A DNA stretch of 35,050 nt, taken from Bacillota bacterium. Its GTDB lineage: Bacteria; Bacillota; Clostridia; Tissierellales; Tissierellaceae. This document shows positions 14,355 to 22,270 of this stretch, piece after piece. The number at the start of each line of letters is the position of its first letter. The stretch's first letter is position 1. A program made the position numbers and the translations under genes. The stretch covers positions 1-35,050 of the forward strand of contig JAUWAD010000011.1 of NCBI GenBank assembly GCA_030602225.1, in the 5' to 3' direction. The notes under the pieces are model-generated. The model was not told the DNA's origin. It saw only the letters and a list, made by a program, of their open reading frames with translations, and did no database searches.

Positions 14355-15041
14355 TTACGATCTAATATCCATACTTATCTTTCCATCTTTTATCTCGATG
14401 ATTCTATCTGCTTTCTCCGCAATCCTCTTATCATGAGTTATTACAATAAAAGTTGACTTAAACTCATTATTTATATCCCTTAACATATTGTATACATTCT
14501 CTGTTGTCTCTGAATCAAGGTTTCCAGTTGGTTCATCCCCTAGAATTATCCTAGGACTATTAATCAAGGCCCTTGCAATTGCCGCTCTTTGCTGTTGCCC
14601 TCCAGATATATCGGTGGCTTTATTTTTTCGAACCTTTGTCAAACCAACTATCTCGATAAGGTCATTGGCTCTCTTTAGTGCCTGAGCATTTACCTTCCCA
14701 TGTTTTATCTCATAAGGAATAAGAATATTATCAATAACACTAAATTCTGGTAGAAGGTAGTGAAACTGAAAAATAAAACCTATTGTTTCATTTCTAAAGG
14801 CTGATAACTGATTTGCACTCATATCTTTTGTGCTTCTACCATCAATTAGAACATCTCCACTTGTTGGCTTATCCAATGTACCCATTATGTTCATTAAGGT
14901 GGATTTTCCACTACCTGATGCCCCTATAATAGAGTTAAAGCTTGATTCTTCAAATCCTAAATCCACATCAAACAGAACCTGTGTCTTTATCTTTTCACCG
15001 TATATTTTATTTATTTTACTTAATTCAAGAACATTAGCCAT
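14355..15041 (-). CDS. ABC transporter ATP-binding protein (LolD/MacB type)
   Basis: A 228-residue ATPase that would power the adjacent permease at the membrane. Walker A is GASGSGKST (40-48), the Q-loop is near Q92, the signature ISGGQQQR is at 145-152, Walker B is IILGDE (165-170), and the switch His is in ITHD (201-204). PTGNLDS after Walker B is typical of the MacB/LolD group. Its ATG overlaps the last codons of the permease (8 bases) with a GAGGTG site inside the permease gene, so the subunits are made together. It is the last gene of the unit that begins with a B12-binding protein. Confidence 0.95.
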   Translation of the reverse strand: MANVLELSKINKIYGEKIKTQVLFDVDLGFEESSFNSIIGASGSGKSTLMNIMGTLDKPTSGDVLIDGRSTKDMSANQLSAFRNETIGFIFQFHYLLPEFSVIDNILIPYEIKHGKVNAQALKRANDLIEIVGLTKVRKNKATDISGGQQQRAAIARALINSPRIILGDEPTGNLDSETTENVYNMLRDINNEFKSTFIVITHDKRIAEKADRIIEIKDGKISMDIRS

Positions 15042-16188
15042 TTCTTATCACCTCTATTGGATTTAGTTTTGATGACTTTCTAGCAGGTATAAACGCTGCT
15101 ACCATAGCTGCTATAATTGCTATTGCCACAGAAAAAGCAACAAATCCATAATCAAGATAGAAGGGAACCAATGGTGTTCCATCGGGATTAGTTACAAATA
15201 CTGAAAATATATATGTTAATCCTATTCCCAATCCTGTTCCAAGTATTCCTCCGAATATACCTAGTATCAAGCCCTGGAATAGAAATATTTGGCTGGCGGT
15301 TTTATTCTTAATTCCCATTGCTTTTAAGATACCCAACTGTCTTGACTTTTGTACTACAGAAATGGCAAGAACTGAACTTATGCCCAACAGAACTGCTAAC
15401 AAAACAAATACTTGTATCATATAGCTGGATGCAGATTGCCCAGTTAGTCCTGATAACAGTTCCTCATTCTGAGCCTTCCAATTATCCACCTGTAAAGAAT
15501 TACTTAGACTCATCGATAAGTCTTCAGCAATAATATCAGCATCAAATACATTCTCCACCTGGGTTTCTATTGATGAGATCTGCCCTTCCCTTTGGAACAA
15601 CTTCTGAGCTGAAGAAATTTCTGTTATCATCCATGACCTATTTAAACTAGCTATACGAAGATCAAATACCCCAACCAAAGTAACATTTTCCAGAGCAATC
15701 TCAGGGATTATAAAGTCCAACTCATCACCTATGTTCAATCCCAACTCATCAACTAGACCTATACCAAGGGCAACTTCCCTCTCCCCATTTGGCAGACGTC
15801 CTTCAATAATTCTTTCATCAAACTTATAAATACCATTTGCATCTTGAAAATCAAAACCCCTACTTAATAAGGAATATGTCTCCTCATCGTATAAGAGAAA
15901 ACCTGCAGCATCAAAACTTGAAGAAACTTGGGTAAATCTAGTGTCAGCTCTTAACATACTGTATATATCATCTTTATCTTCAAAAAAATTATCCCTCCCT
16001 GAAGGTGAGATGGTTATATGGGATGAACTCCCTATTGTCTTATCAACAAGACTTAACTGTAATCCATCAATAAGTGATCCAATGAAGATCTGAACTGATA
16101 TTCCAATGGTAATACCTAGGAGGATAAGTACGGTTTGACCTTTGTTGTTCTTTAGAAATTGCTTTGCTATCTTAAATGCCAGTCTCAC
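15034..16188 (-). CDS. ABC transporter permease (FtsX/MacB/LolC type)
   Basis: A 384-residue membrane subunit: one N-terminal helix (about 17-39), a large extracytoplasmic MacB-type domain (about 40-260) and three C-terminal helices (about 260-375) with the FtsX landmarks AISVVQKSRQLGILKAMG and FIPARKSSKLNPIEVIRNG. Such permeases act as dimers and move lipids, peptides or lipoproteins mechanically. It starts with GTG, nine bases after AAAGGAG, and overlaps the end of the B12-binding protein by 17 bases; the ATPase overlaps its own end. The cargo is unknown. Confidence 0.92.
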   Translation of the reverse strand: MRLAFKIAKQFLKNNKGQTVLILLGITIGISVQIFIGSLIDGLQLSLVDKTIGSSSHITISPSGRDNFFEDKDDIYSMLRADTRFTQVSSSFDAAGFLLYDEETYSLLSRGFDFQDANGIYKFDERIIEGRLPNGEREVALGIGLVDELGLNIGDELDFIIPEIALENVTLVGVFDLRIASLNRSWMITEISSAQKLFQREGQISSIETQVENVFDADIIAEDLSMSLSNSLQVDNWKAQNEELLSGLTGQSASSYMIQVFVLLAVLLGISSVLAISVVQKSRQLGILKAMGIKNKTASQIFLFQGLILGIFGGILGTGLGIGLTYIFSVFVTNPDGTPLVPFYLDYGFVAFSVAIAIIAAMVAAFIPARKSSKLNPIEVIRNG

Positions 16189-16834
16189 TTACATCAGCTC
16201 CTTTGTCCAAATCTAATACATCACTAAAATTTTTAAGGTGAATATCTGCTCCAACTTCCCTATATGCGTTGGGATTATTATTAAAAGCATAACCTCCCAC
16301 AACAAATCTTATTTGGTATTGAATCTTATCTTTAATGGTATTGATTGTATTTTTTAGTGCAACTAGGTTATAGTAATTTGTTACGCTTATAGATATAATA
16401 TCAGGTTTAATCACCTCAATAGCTTTAAGAATAGTCCTTTCAGGTGTATTAGCTCCTATGAATGTTGTCTTATAGCCAGCAATTGTATAAAAATCTGATA
16501 CCATCCTGGCTCCAATTTCATGCTCTTCAAACCTTGGACACATAACTATAACATTCTGATTTTTCTCATTGCCCAATGCCTTTCTTTCTTTTATTACATA
16601 AGGATAAGAAGCTTCGATTATCCCCCTGATAATTCCACTTCTAACATGTTCCTTCCAGATTAGATTATCCTCATCTCCGTTGTATTCATGAATAATGCTA
16701 TTTAATGCTGGGCTTAATACATTCTGATATAGATCCATTACTGATATCTGTTTTTTATCAAGGGCATTAAAACAGATTTCCATTGCTAGAGCTCTATCTT
16801 CATTTTTCAATGCAGCTAATAATTCATCATACAT
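16172..16834 (-). CDS. CarH/LitR-like B12-binding protein lacking a DNA-binding domain
   Basis: A 220-residue protein with a helical cap (about 1-85) containing WKEHVRSG (EH at 62-63) and a B12-binding Rossmann domain (about 93-205). The cobalamin motif is EEHEIG (103-108, axial His105), with SVT at 150-152 and the GG of VVGGYAF at 180-181. ExHEIG and the EH in the cap resemble the CarH/LitR photoreceptor regulators more than methyltransferase corrinoid proteins, but the MerR helix-turn-helix is absent: the protein begins with the cap. The Trp usually found 9-10 residues before the EH seems replaced by Tyr51 or Asn52. It overlaps the permease gene, so a regulatory link to the exporter is likely. 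Its function is not established. Confidence 0.85.
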   Translation of the reverse strand: MYDELLAALKNEDRALAMEICFNALDKKQISVMDLYQNVLSPALNSIIHEYNGDEDNLIWKEHVRSGIIRGIIEASYPYVIKERKALGNEKNQNVIVMCPRFEEHEIGARMVSDFYTIAGYKTTFIGANTPERTILKAIEVIKPDIISISVTNYYNLVALKNTINTIKDKIQYQIRFVVGGYAFNNNPNAYREVGADIHLKNFSDVLDLDKGADVSETGI

Positions 16835-16867
16835 TTCTGCACTCCCCCTTTTTGTAATTACTTCAAA

Positions 16868-16896
16868 ATTATACCCATCTCATATTGTGTTTTAAA
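16868..16896 (-). promoter_or_regulatory. Probable promoter of the B12-protein/ABC operon
   Basis: TTTAAA (16896-16891), 17-base spacer and a perfect TATAAT (16873-16868) on the minus strand, 34 bases before the start codon. Confidence 0.6.
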
Positions 16897-16939
16897 CATA
16901 TCGTATTAATTATTTATTTCAATTTGGCATATATTGAAA

Positions 16940-16970
16940 TGAAAAAGAGCCAAAGAATAATTCTTGACTC
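16940..16970 (-). terminator. Terminator of the GGDEF-EAL gene
   Basis: GAGTC-AAGAA pairs with TTCTT-(T)-GGCTC (one bulge, one G-U), followed by TTTTTC on the minus strand. It begins about ten bases after the stop codon. Confidence 0.75.
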
Positions 16971-16979
16971 CATTTATAC

Positions 16980-19457
16980 TTAAATATTTAAAAGGTTGTT
17001 TATATCCTCCACCTTAAGGGGTTTACTAAAATAATACCCTTGGGCGAAATCACAATTAGATTCTTTCAAAAACTCCAATTGTTCTTTAGTCTCTACCCCT
17101 TCAGCAACTACTTTTATATTTAAATCATGGGCTAGTTTAATTACAGTTCTAATTATTGTGGATTTATCATTATCAGATCCTATGGACCAAATAAACTCCC
17201 TGTCCAATTTAATTATATCTATTGGAAGTTTCTGAAGATAAGTCAAAGATGAATATCCTGTTCCAAAATCATCTAAAGCAATGCTTACTCCAAGTTTTTT
17301 AATTTCCTTTAAGGTTTTAATAATCCCTTCCAAATCAGATATGATTGCAGTCTCAGTTATTTCAAAGGTTATACTCTTTGCATGAGCTTCTTCCAAATAG
17401 CATGTTTTGATTTTCTCAACCCATTTATCTCTGCCTATCATTTTACCTGAGATATTTATGGCAAGCTTTATATGATCAAGACCACTACTTGTCCAAATAT
17501 CTTTTTGATTATATGCAGCTTTTATAACGTACTCATCTATAAACTCAATTTGTCCTGTTTCTTCCGCAAAAGGTATGAAATCATTAGGAGCTACAATGCC
17601 TCTAGTTGGGTGTTCCCATCTAATTAAGGCTTCCACTCCAGTTATCCTATCTGTCCTTAAGTCAATCTGGGGCTGATAAACAAGATAGAATTGATTATTA
17701 AAGATAGCATTTCTTAAATCATTTCCAAGCTGCATATACTCAAGTGTCCTTAATCTCATTTGATTGTCGTAAACCAGGAATTTATTCTTGCCACTTTCCT
17801 TAGCGTATGCCAATGCAGTATCAGCATTTCTCATGATGGTTTCAAAGTTATTTCCATGCTCGGGATATATGGCTAAACCAGAACTAGCAGAAACCACGAA
17901 TTCCTGCTCCATATAATACCATGGTATTCTTATTGAGTCTATCACTTCATTTAATAGTCCCTTTATTTCTTCTGTCTTGTGTTGTTTATGAAAAAGTAGT
18001 ACGAATTCATCCCCTCCAAATCTATAAGTAGTTGCTTTTTCACCTATAACATTTTTTATTGAGTTTGAAATAAATAATAGAAGCTCATCCCCTGCATCAT
18101 GGCCCATGGAGTCATTTACAAGCTTAAAGTTGTCAATGTCCATATAAGCTACTCCAATGCATGATAGTCTATCAACATCCTTAATAATTTCATTGAAGTC
18201 GAATTTGAATTTTTCTCTATTAGGTAAATTAGTTAAGGAATCATAATATGCCAGTTTCTCTAGCTTATCCTCCATTATTGCACGTTCTGTAATATCTACT
18301 CCGATAAAAACATACCCTTCTATATTCTCTTCATTGTCATGAAGAAAGCTATTATTCCAAAGTAGAGTTATCTCCTTTTGGTCCTTGTTTCTTAATGTTA
18401 TTTCCATGCTACTCATGGTGTGCCCCATCATAAGTTTATTAATAAGATTATCTATATTATCCTTATCCGTATATGGTTGAAGAAAGTCAATTATATTTGT
18501 ACCTAAAATATCCTCTGCCCTATAATCCAAGATGCTTTCAGCGAAGTGATTGAATTTAGTAATAAATCCATCCTTATCGCATACAATAATTACAGTAGGA
18601 GACTCGTTTGCTATACTATCCACCAACTCCTTTTCTCTTCTTAGAGAATCTTGGAGCTTGATTTGATTGGTTAAATCAGTATGGGATCCAGCAAATCTAA
18701 TTGCTTTACCACTGTCATCTCTGAAAATCTTACCTCTACTTAATATCCATCTGTAACTTCCATCCTTTGTACAAATCCTAAATATGTTCTCATATATATC
18801 AGTTCCTTCCTTAACATACTTTTCCATAATCTTGACACCATAAATTAGATCATCCTGATGAATCAACTCTTGCCACTTCTTCATGGTATTAATATTGGCT
18901 GCATCTTCATCACTATAGCCAAACTCCGGCTTTAATAAAATTGATGTATAATAGGTATCATTGTCTAGATTCCAATTCCAAACTCCATCATTTGATCCTT
19001 CTATGGATAGTGAGTATGTTATTTGACTTTCATTTAATGCATGCTTATAATGCTCAAGCTGATTATATTTGTCCTTTAACTCATTTTGAGCATCTTCAAG
19101 AACTTCATAGGATTTGTCCAATTCTTCATACCCCTGGTAGATTCTATCAGTGGCAGTTTTAAGTAGTATCATTCTATTGGCAATTAGGAAATAGAATACT
19201 AATCCTGATAAAAGAACATAGATCCACCCTTTATAAGTCTGCAGTCTATTATATAAATCCTGATCTTTGGCAAAATCAAATAATAACCTATCAGAAAACA
19301 GTATCCATATTGAACCTATGACAATGTAAAGTACAATAACTTTCATCGTCTCTTTTCTTGGCTTAATACTCTTTCGAAGGTCATTAAAATTTTGGAGGAT
19401 AGTACTCCTATCTTCCGTATTAAGATTTAATTTGTCTAAATGTTTTTTATAGGACAT
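16980..19457 (-). CDS. Membrane-bound PAS-PAS-GGDEF-EAL cyclic-di-GMP enzyme
   Basis: An 825-residue signalling protein. Two membrane helices (about 39-60 and 77-98) are followed by a coiled coil (about 100-145), PAS1 (about 150-265, with C-terminal PAC-like segment SYRWILSRG), PAS2 (about 278-392), GGDEF (about 400-560) and EAL (about 580-822). The cyclase motif is intact, GGDEF at 481-485, but the RxxD inhibitory site expected upstream reads GEKA. The EAL domain keeps EAL (609-611), DDFGTGYSS (729-737) and EGVET (786-790), so phosphodiesterase activity is likely; net activity is open. It has a strong AGGAGG site. It lies 57 bases after the LysR gene, with no clear promoter between. Confidence 0.93.
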   Translation of the reverse strand: MSYKKHLDKLNLNTEDRSTILQNFNDLRKSIKPRKETMKVIVLYIVIGSIWILFSDRLLFDFAKDQDLYNRLQTYKGWIYVLLSGLVFYFLIANRMILLKTATDRIYQGYEELDKSYEVLEDAQNELKDKYNQLEHYKHALNESQITYSLSIEGSNDGVWNWNLDNDTYYTSILLKPEFGYSDEDAANINTMKKWQELIHQDDLIYGVKIMEKYVKEGTDIYENIFRICTKDGSYRWILSRGKIFRDDSGKAIRFAGSHTDLTNQIKLQDSLRREKELVDSIANESPTVIIVCDKDGFITKFNHFAESILDYRAEDILGTNIIDFLQPYTDKDNIDNLINKLMMGHTMSSMEITLRNKDQKEITLLWNNSFLHDNEENIEGYVFIGVDITERAIMEDKLEKLAYYDSLTNLPNREKFKFDFNEIIKDVDRLSCIGVAYMDIDNFKLVNDSMGHDAGDELLLFISNSIKNVIGEKATTYRFGGDEFVLLFHKQHKTEEIKGLLNEVIDSIRIPWYYMEQEFVVSASSGLAIYPEHGNNFETIMRNADTALAYAKESGKNKFLVYDNQMRLRTLEYMQLGNDLRNAIFNNQFYLVYQPQIDLRTDRITGVEALIRWEHPTRGIVAPNDFIPFAEETGQIEFIDEYVIKAAYNQKDIWTSSGLDHIKLAINISGKMIGRDKWVEKIKTCYLEEAHAKSITFEITETAIISDLEGIIKTLKEIKKLGVSIALDDFGTGYSSLTYLQKLPIDIIKLDREFIWSIGSDNDKSTIIRTVIKLAHDLNIKVVAEGVETKEQLEFLKESNCDFAQGYYFSKPLKVEDINNLLNI

Positions 19458-19514
19458 AGTATCCTCCTGGTAATACTTAGGAAATATATACCCAGTTATT
19501 GGAATCTATCACAT

Positions 19515-20402
19515 TTAATCATTTCTTAAAAGTATTTCAATAAATTTTTTAGAAGATGGAGATAGACTTACATCCTTTAAGTGACATAGACCTATGTTCC
19601 TTTGAGGAATTCTTCCCTTAGTACTTATTTCGTATATGCTGCCAGAATTTATATAATCCATGGAATACTCCTTTACTACACTGGCTATGCCAAGTCCAGC
19701 CTTTGCAAATTCCAGTAATAAGTCATGGGATCCTAATTCAATCTCAGGATCCATCTTGGCTCCTAAGGATAGAAGATAACTTTCCACATACTGCCTAGAG
19801 CGGGATCTGTTATCTAACATTATTAATGGATAATTTACAAGCTCTTGGATCTCCATGTTCTTCTTGGTAAGTTTTTTGTAACCTAGCCCTGCCACGAAGA
19901 TGTCCTGAATTTCTTTCGTTTTATATATTTCTAGACTTTTGTCTTCAATGGGAAGATTTACCACCGCAATGTCTATTTCACCACTTTTTACCAATTCTTT
20001 TAATTCCATTGTAGTTCTATTTATTATTCTAAGTCTAATCTGCGGATGCATTCTATGAAAAACCTCTAGATATTTTATAAGATAGTACCTAAGAATGGTA
20101 TCTCCAACACCAATCTTCAATCTACCTTCTATTAGATTTTTACTATCTAGAATTTTTTGTTCTCCACTGCTAATTAGGTTTATTCCTGCATTTACATGTT
20201 GAAATAGAAGTTTTCCTTCACTTGTTAAAATCACACCTTTATGAGTCCTTGTAAACAGCCTTACACCCAATTCACCTTCAAGCTGAATGATTGCTTGACT
20301 AATGGCAGGCTGACTCATATATAGGCTTCTAGCAGCCTTAGAAAAGCTTTCTGAAACAGCAACCTCATTAAATACTCTGTAGAGATCTAATTTATTTATC
20401 AT
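19515..20402 (-). CDS. LysR family transcriptional regulator
   Basis: A 295-residue regulator with the N-terminal winged helix at residues 1-62 (LYRVFNEVAVSESFSKAARSL, then SQPAISQAIIQLE) and a periplasmic-binding-like effector domain from about 90. It is transcribed away from the CofE-like gene, the classic arrangement of a LysR protein and its target. Upstream of its ATG is AAGGAGAGG. The shared 107-base region contains a promoter for the divergent gene and an imperfect dyad around CTTAAG (20448-20461) that could be its operator. The ligand is unknown. Confidence 0.93.
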   Translation of the reverse strand: MINKLDLYRVFNEVAVSESFSKAARSLYMSQPAISQAIIQLEGELGVRLFTRTHKGVILTSEGKLLFQHVNAGINLISSGEQKILDSKNLIEGRLKIGVGDTILRYYLIKYLEVFHRMHPQIRLRIINRTTMELKELVKSGEIDIAVVNLPIEDKSLEIYKTKEIQDIFVAGLGYKKLTKKNMEIQELVNYPLIMLDNRSRSRQYVESYLLSLGAKMDPEIELGSHDLLLEFAKAGLGIASVVKEYSMDYINSGSIYEISTKGRIPQRNIGLCHLKDVSLSPSSKKFIEILLRND

Positions 20403-20439
20403 ATAACCTCTCCTTATACCTAATATATATATTATTTAT

Positions 20440-20468
20440 TTTACTTATATCTTAAGTTATCTTATACT
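20440..20468 (+). promoter_or_regulatory. Promoter of the CofE-like gene
   Basis: TTTACT, a 17-base spacer and TATACT. The spacer contains the imperfect dyad ATATCTTAAGTTAT, a possible LysR binding site. Confidence 0.65.
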
Positions 20469-20509
20469 AAAAGTAAAGATGGTAACTGAAATAAAAGGAG
20501 CGATGTGCT

Positions 20510-21700
20510 GTGGAGAGAATGGTGGGTACAGTAGTTAGAGGTTTAAGAGCACCAATAATCAAAGAAGGCGATGATATTGTTGAGGTTGTGGTGGATACAC
20601 TGATGAAAGCATCTGAAGCCGAGGGATTTAGGATTAATGATAGAGATGTTATAACAGTAACTGAATCTGTAGTTGCAAGAGCACAAGGAAATTATGCATC
20701 CATAAATTCAATTGCAAAAGATGTTAGTTCAAAGTTTGGGAAAGAGGAGTTTGCGGTTATATTTCCTATTTTAAGTAGAAATAGATTCGGAATTATTTTA
20801 CGAGGCATAGCAAAGGAAGCAAAAAAAATCTACCTAATGTTAAGTTATCCCTCTGATGAAGTTGGAAATCATCTTGTTGATATGGATGTTCTTGATATTA
20901 AAGGAGTAAATCCGTGGACAGATGTATTAACTGAAGCTCAATTTAGGGAGTATTTTGGGTATAATAAGCATCCTTTTACTGGAGTGGATTACATTGAATA
21001 CTATAAATCCATAATGGATGACTATGGTATTGAGTATGAAATAATATTTTCCAATAACCCCCTAACAATTCTTGACTACACAAAAAATGTTATTGCATGT
21101 GATATTCATACAAGATTTAGGACAAAGAGCCTACTTAAAAAATACGGTGGACACAAAATCTACGGATTGGATGATATTCTGAATGTTCCTACTGATCATA
21201 CTGGTTTTAACCAGGAATATGGCCTTCTTGGATCAAACAAGTCTACTGAAGATATGATAAAACTATTCCCTAGAGATGGTCAGCCAATTGTGGAAAGTAT
21301 CCAAAGTAAGGTTAAGGAATTAACTGGAAAAACCATAGAGGTTATGATTTATGGAGATGGAGCCTTTAAGGATCCTGTGGGAAAAATTTGGGAGCTAGCT
21401 GATCCTGTTGTATCACCTGCATATACTAAAGGTTTAGAAGGCACTCCTTCTGAAGTAAAGCTAAAATACCTCGCTGATAATGAATTCAGCCATCTTAATG
21501 GTGCAGAATTAAAAAGTGCAATTTCTGAATACATTAAAAATAAAGATGAATCTTTAGTGGGTAATATGGCATCCCAAGGTACAACACCAAGAAGATTAAC
21601 CGATCTTATTGGTTCATTGTCTGATTTAACATCAGGTAGTGGTGACAAAGGTACTCCAATTATATATATTCAAGGTTATTTCGATAGTTATGTAAAATAA
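20510..21700 (+). CDS. CofE-like coenzyme F420-0:L-glutamate ligase family protein
   Basis: A 396-residue protein of the CofE family (F420-0:gamma-glutamyl ligase). It begins VGTVVRGLRAPIIKEGDD and continues RDVITVTESVVARAQGNY and FPILSRNRFGIILRGIA, landmarks I associate with the long Firmicutes form of this family. True CofE enzymes are about 250 residues; here some 140 more are present, including a C-terminal segment with MASQGTTPRRLTDLIGSLSDL. No other F420 gene is in this window, so the product is doubtful and a different amide-ligase reaction is possible. It starts with GTG, nine bases after AAGGAG. It is monocistronic and divergent from lysR. Confidence 0.8.
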   Translation: MERMVGTVVRGLRAPIIKEGDDIVEVVVDTLMKASEAEGFRINDRDVITVTESVVARAQGNYASINSIAKDVSSKFGKEEFAVIFPILSRNRFGIILRGIAKEAKKIYLMLSYPSDEVGNHLVDMDVLDIKGVNPWTDVLTEAQFREYFGYNKHPFTGVDYIEYYKSIMDDYGIEYEIIFSNNPLTILDYTKNVIACDIHTRFRTKSLLKKYGGHKIYGLDDILNVPTDHTGFNQEYGLLGSNKSTEDMIKLFPRDGQPIVESIQSKVKELTGKTIEVMIYGDGAFKDPVGKIWELADPVVSPAYTKGLEGTPSEVKLKYLADNEFSHLNGAELKSAISEYIKNKDESLVGNMASQGTTPRRLTDLIGSLSDLTSGSGDKGTPIIYIQGYFDSYVK

Positions 21701-21705
21701 AAAAT

Positions 21706-21737
21706 AAATGCATATCAGCCTAGGCTGATATGCATTT
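21706..21737. terminator. Perfect 32-base palindrome, bidirectional terminator
   Basis: Perfectly symmetric about the TA of CCTAGG; as RNA it gives a stem of up to 14 bp (AAATGCATATCAGC) with a CUAG loop. It lies directly between the CofE-like gene (ends 21700) and the universal stress gene (stop at 21738-21740), with A- and T-runs on both sides. Confidence 0.9.
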
Positions 21738-22163
21738 TTATTTAACCACTAATACAGATTTATTTGCGTAATTCAATACTTTATTAGATACGCTACCCAG
21801 TAGGGACCTTGCAGAAATACTCATACCTCTTCTTCCCATAATGATCAAATCATAACCATCATCCTCTGCAACATCAATAATGTTTTCAGCAATATCTCCA
21901 TTTCTTAGCATAGTCTCAACCACACCATTATAATTTCTTGTTAAGTTAACTCCATCAGCTAGAATTCTCTTGCCATTTTCAATATTTTTAATGCTTAATT
22001 CAGAAGTATAATCCTGATCTATAATATATGGATTGTCCTTTTGACTATTTACCACTGTTAATAACAATATCTTCGCGTTGTCATTTTGCTCTCCTAATTC
22101 AATAGCTTTTTCAATTGCTTTCATAGAATTTTCAGATCCATCTATTGGAACAAGAATTTTCAT
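21738..22163 (-). CDS. Universal stress protein (UspA family)
   Basis: A 141-residue cytoplasmic nucleotide-binding protein. It starts MKILVPIDGSENS with the adenine-contacting Asp8, and the ATP motif G-2x-G-9x-G-S is exact: G110-RR-G113, then G123-S124. Hence it belongs to the ATP-binding branch. The start at 22163 lies ten bases from GGAGGT; an ATG six codons earlier overlaps that site. It has its own promoter (22199-22227) and a terminator on each side, so it is monocistronic. Its specific stress role is not predictable. Confidence 0.93.
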   Translation of the reverse strand: MKILVPIDGSENSMKAIEKAIELGEQNDNAKILLLTVVNSQKDNPYIIDQDYTSELSIKNIENGKRILADGVNLTRNYNGVVETMLRNGDIAENIIDVAEDDGYDLIIMGRRGMSISARSLLGSVSNKVLNYANKSVLVVK

Positions 22164-22198
22164 ATGTATCGACACCTCCATGTTAATTATTTATCTTA

Positions 22199-22227
22199 AG
22201 TATACCCCATAAACTAACTGCTTCCAA
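22199..22227 (-). promoter_or_regulatory. Promoter of the universal stress gene
   Basis: TTGGAA (22227-22222), 17-base spacer and TATACT (22204-22199) on the minus strand. Confidence 0.65.
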
Positions 22228-22252
22228 CATAATACTCAACAATTTTAAAATA

Positions 22253-22270
22253 ACTCTTCTATAGAAGAGT
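22253..22270 (-). terminator. Terminator at the end of the M20 peptidase gene
   Basis: The perfect palindrome ACTCTTCTATAGAAGAGT contains the last codons and the stop codon of the peptidase gene; on the minus strand it is followed by TATTTTAAAATT. Confidence 0.7.

Noticed and set aside
14136-14456. 106-codon plus-strand frame spanning the mhqR-like/ABC ATPase junction
   Set aside because: It crosses an operator, a hairpin and two genes on the other strand; no ribosome site.
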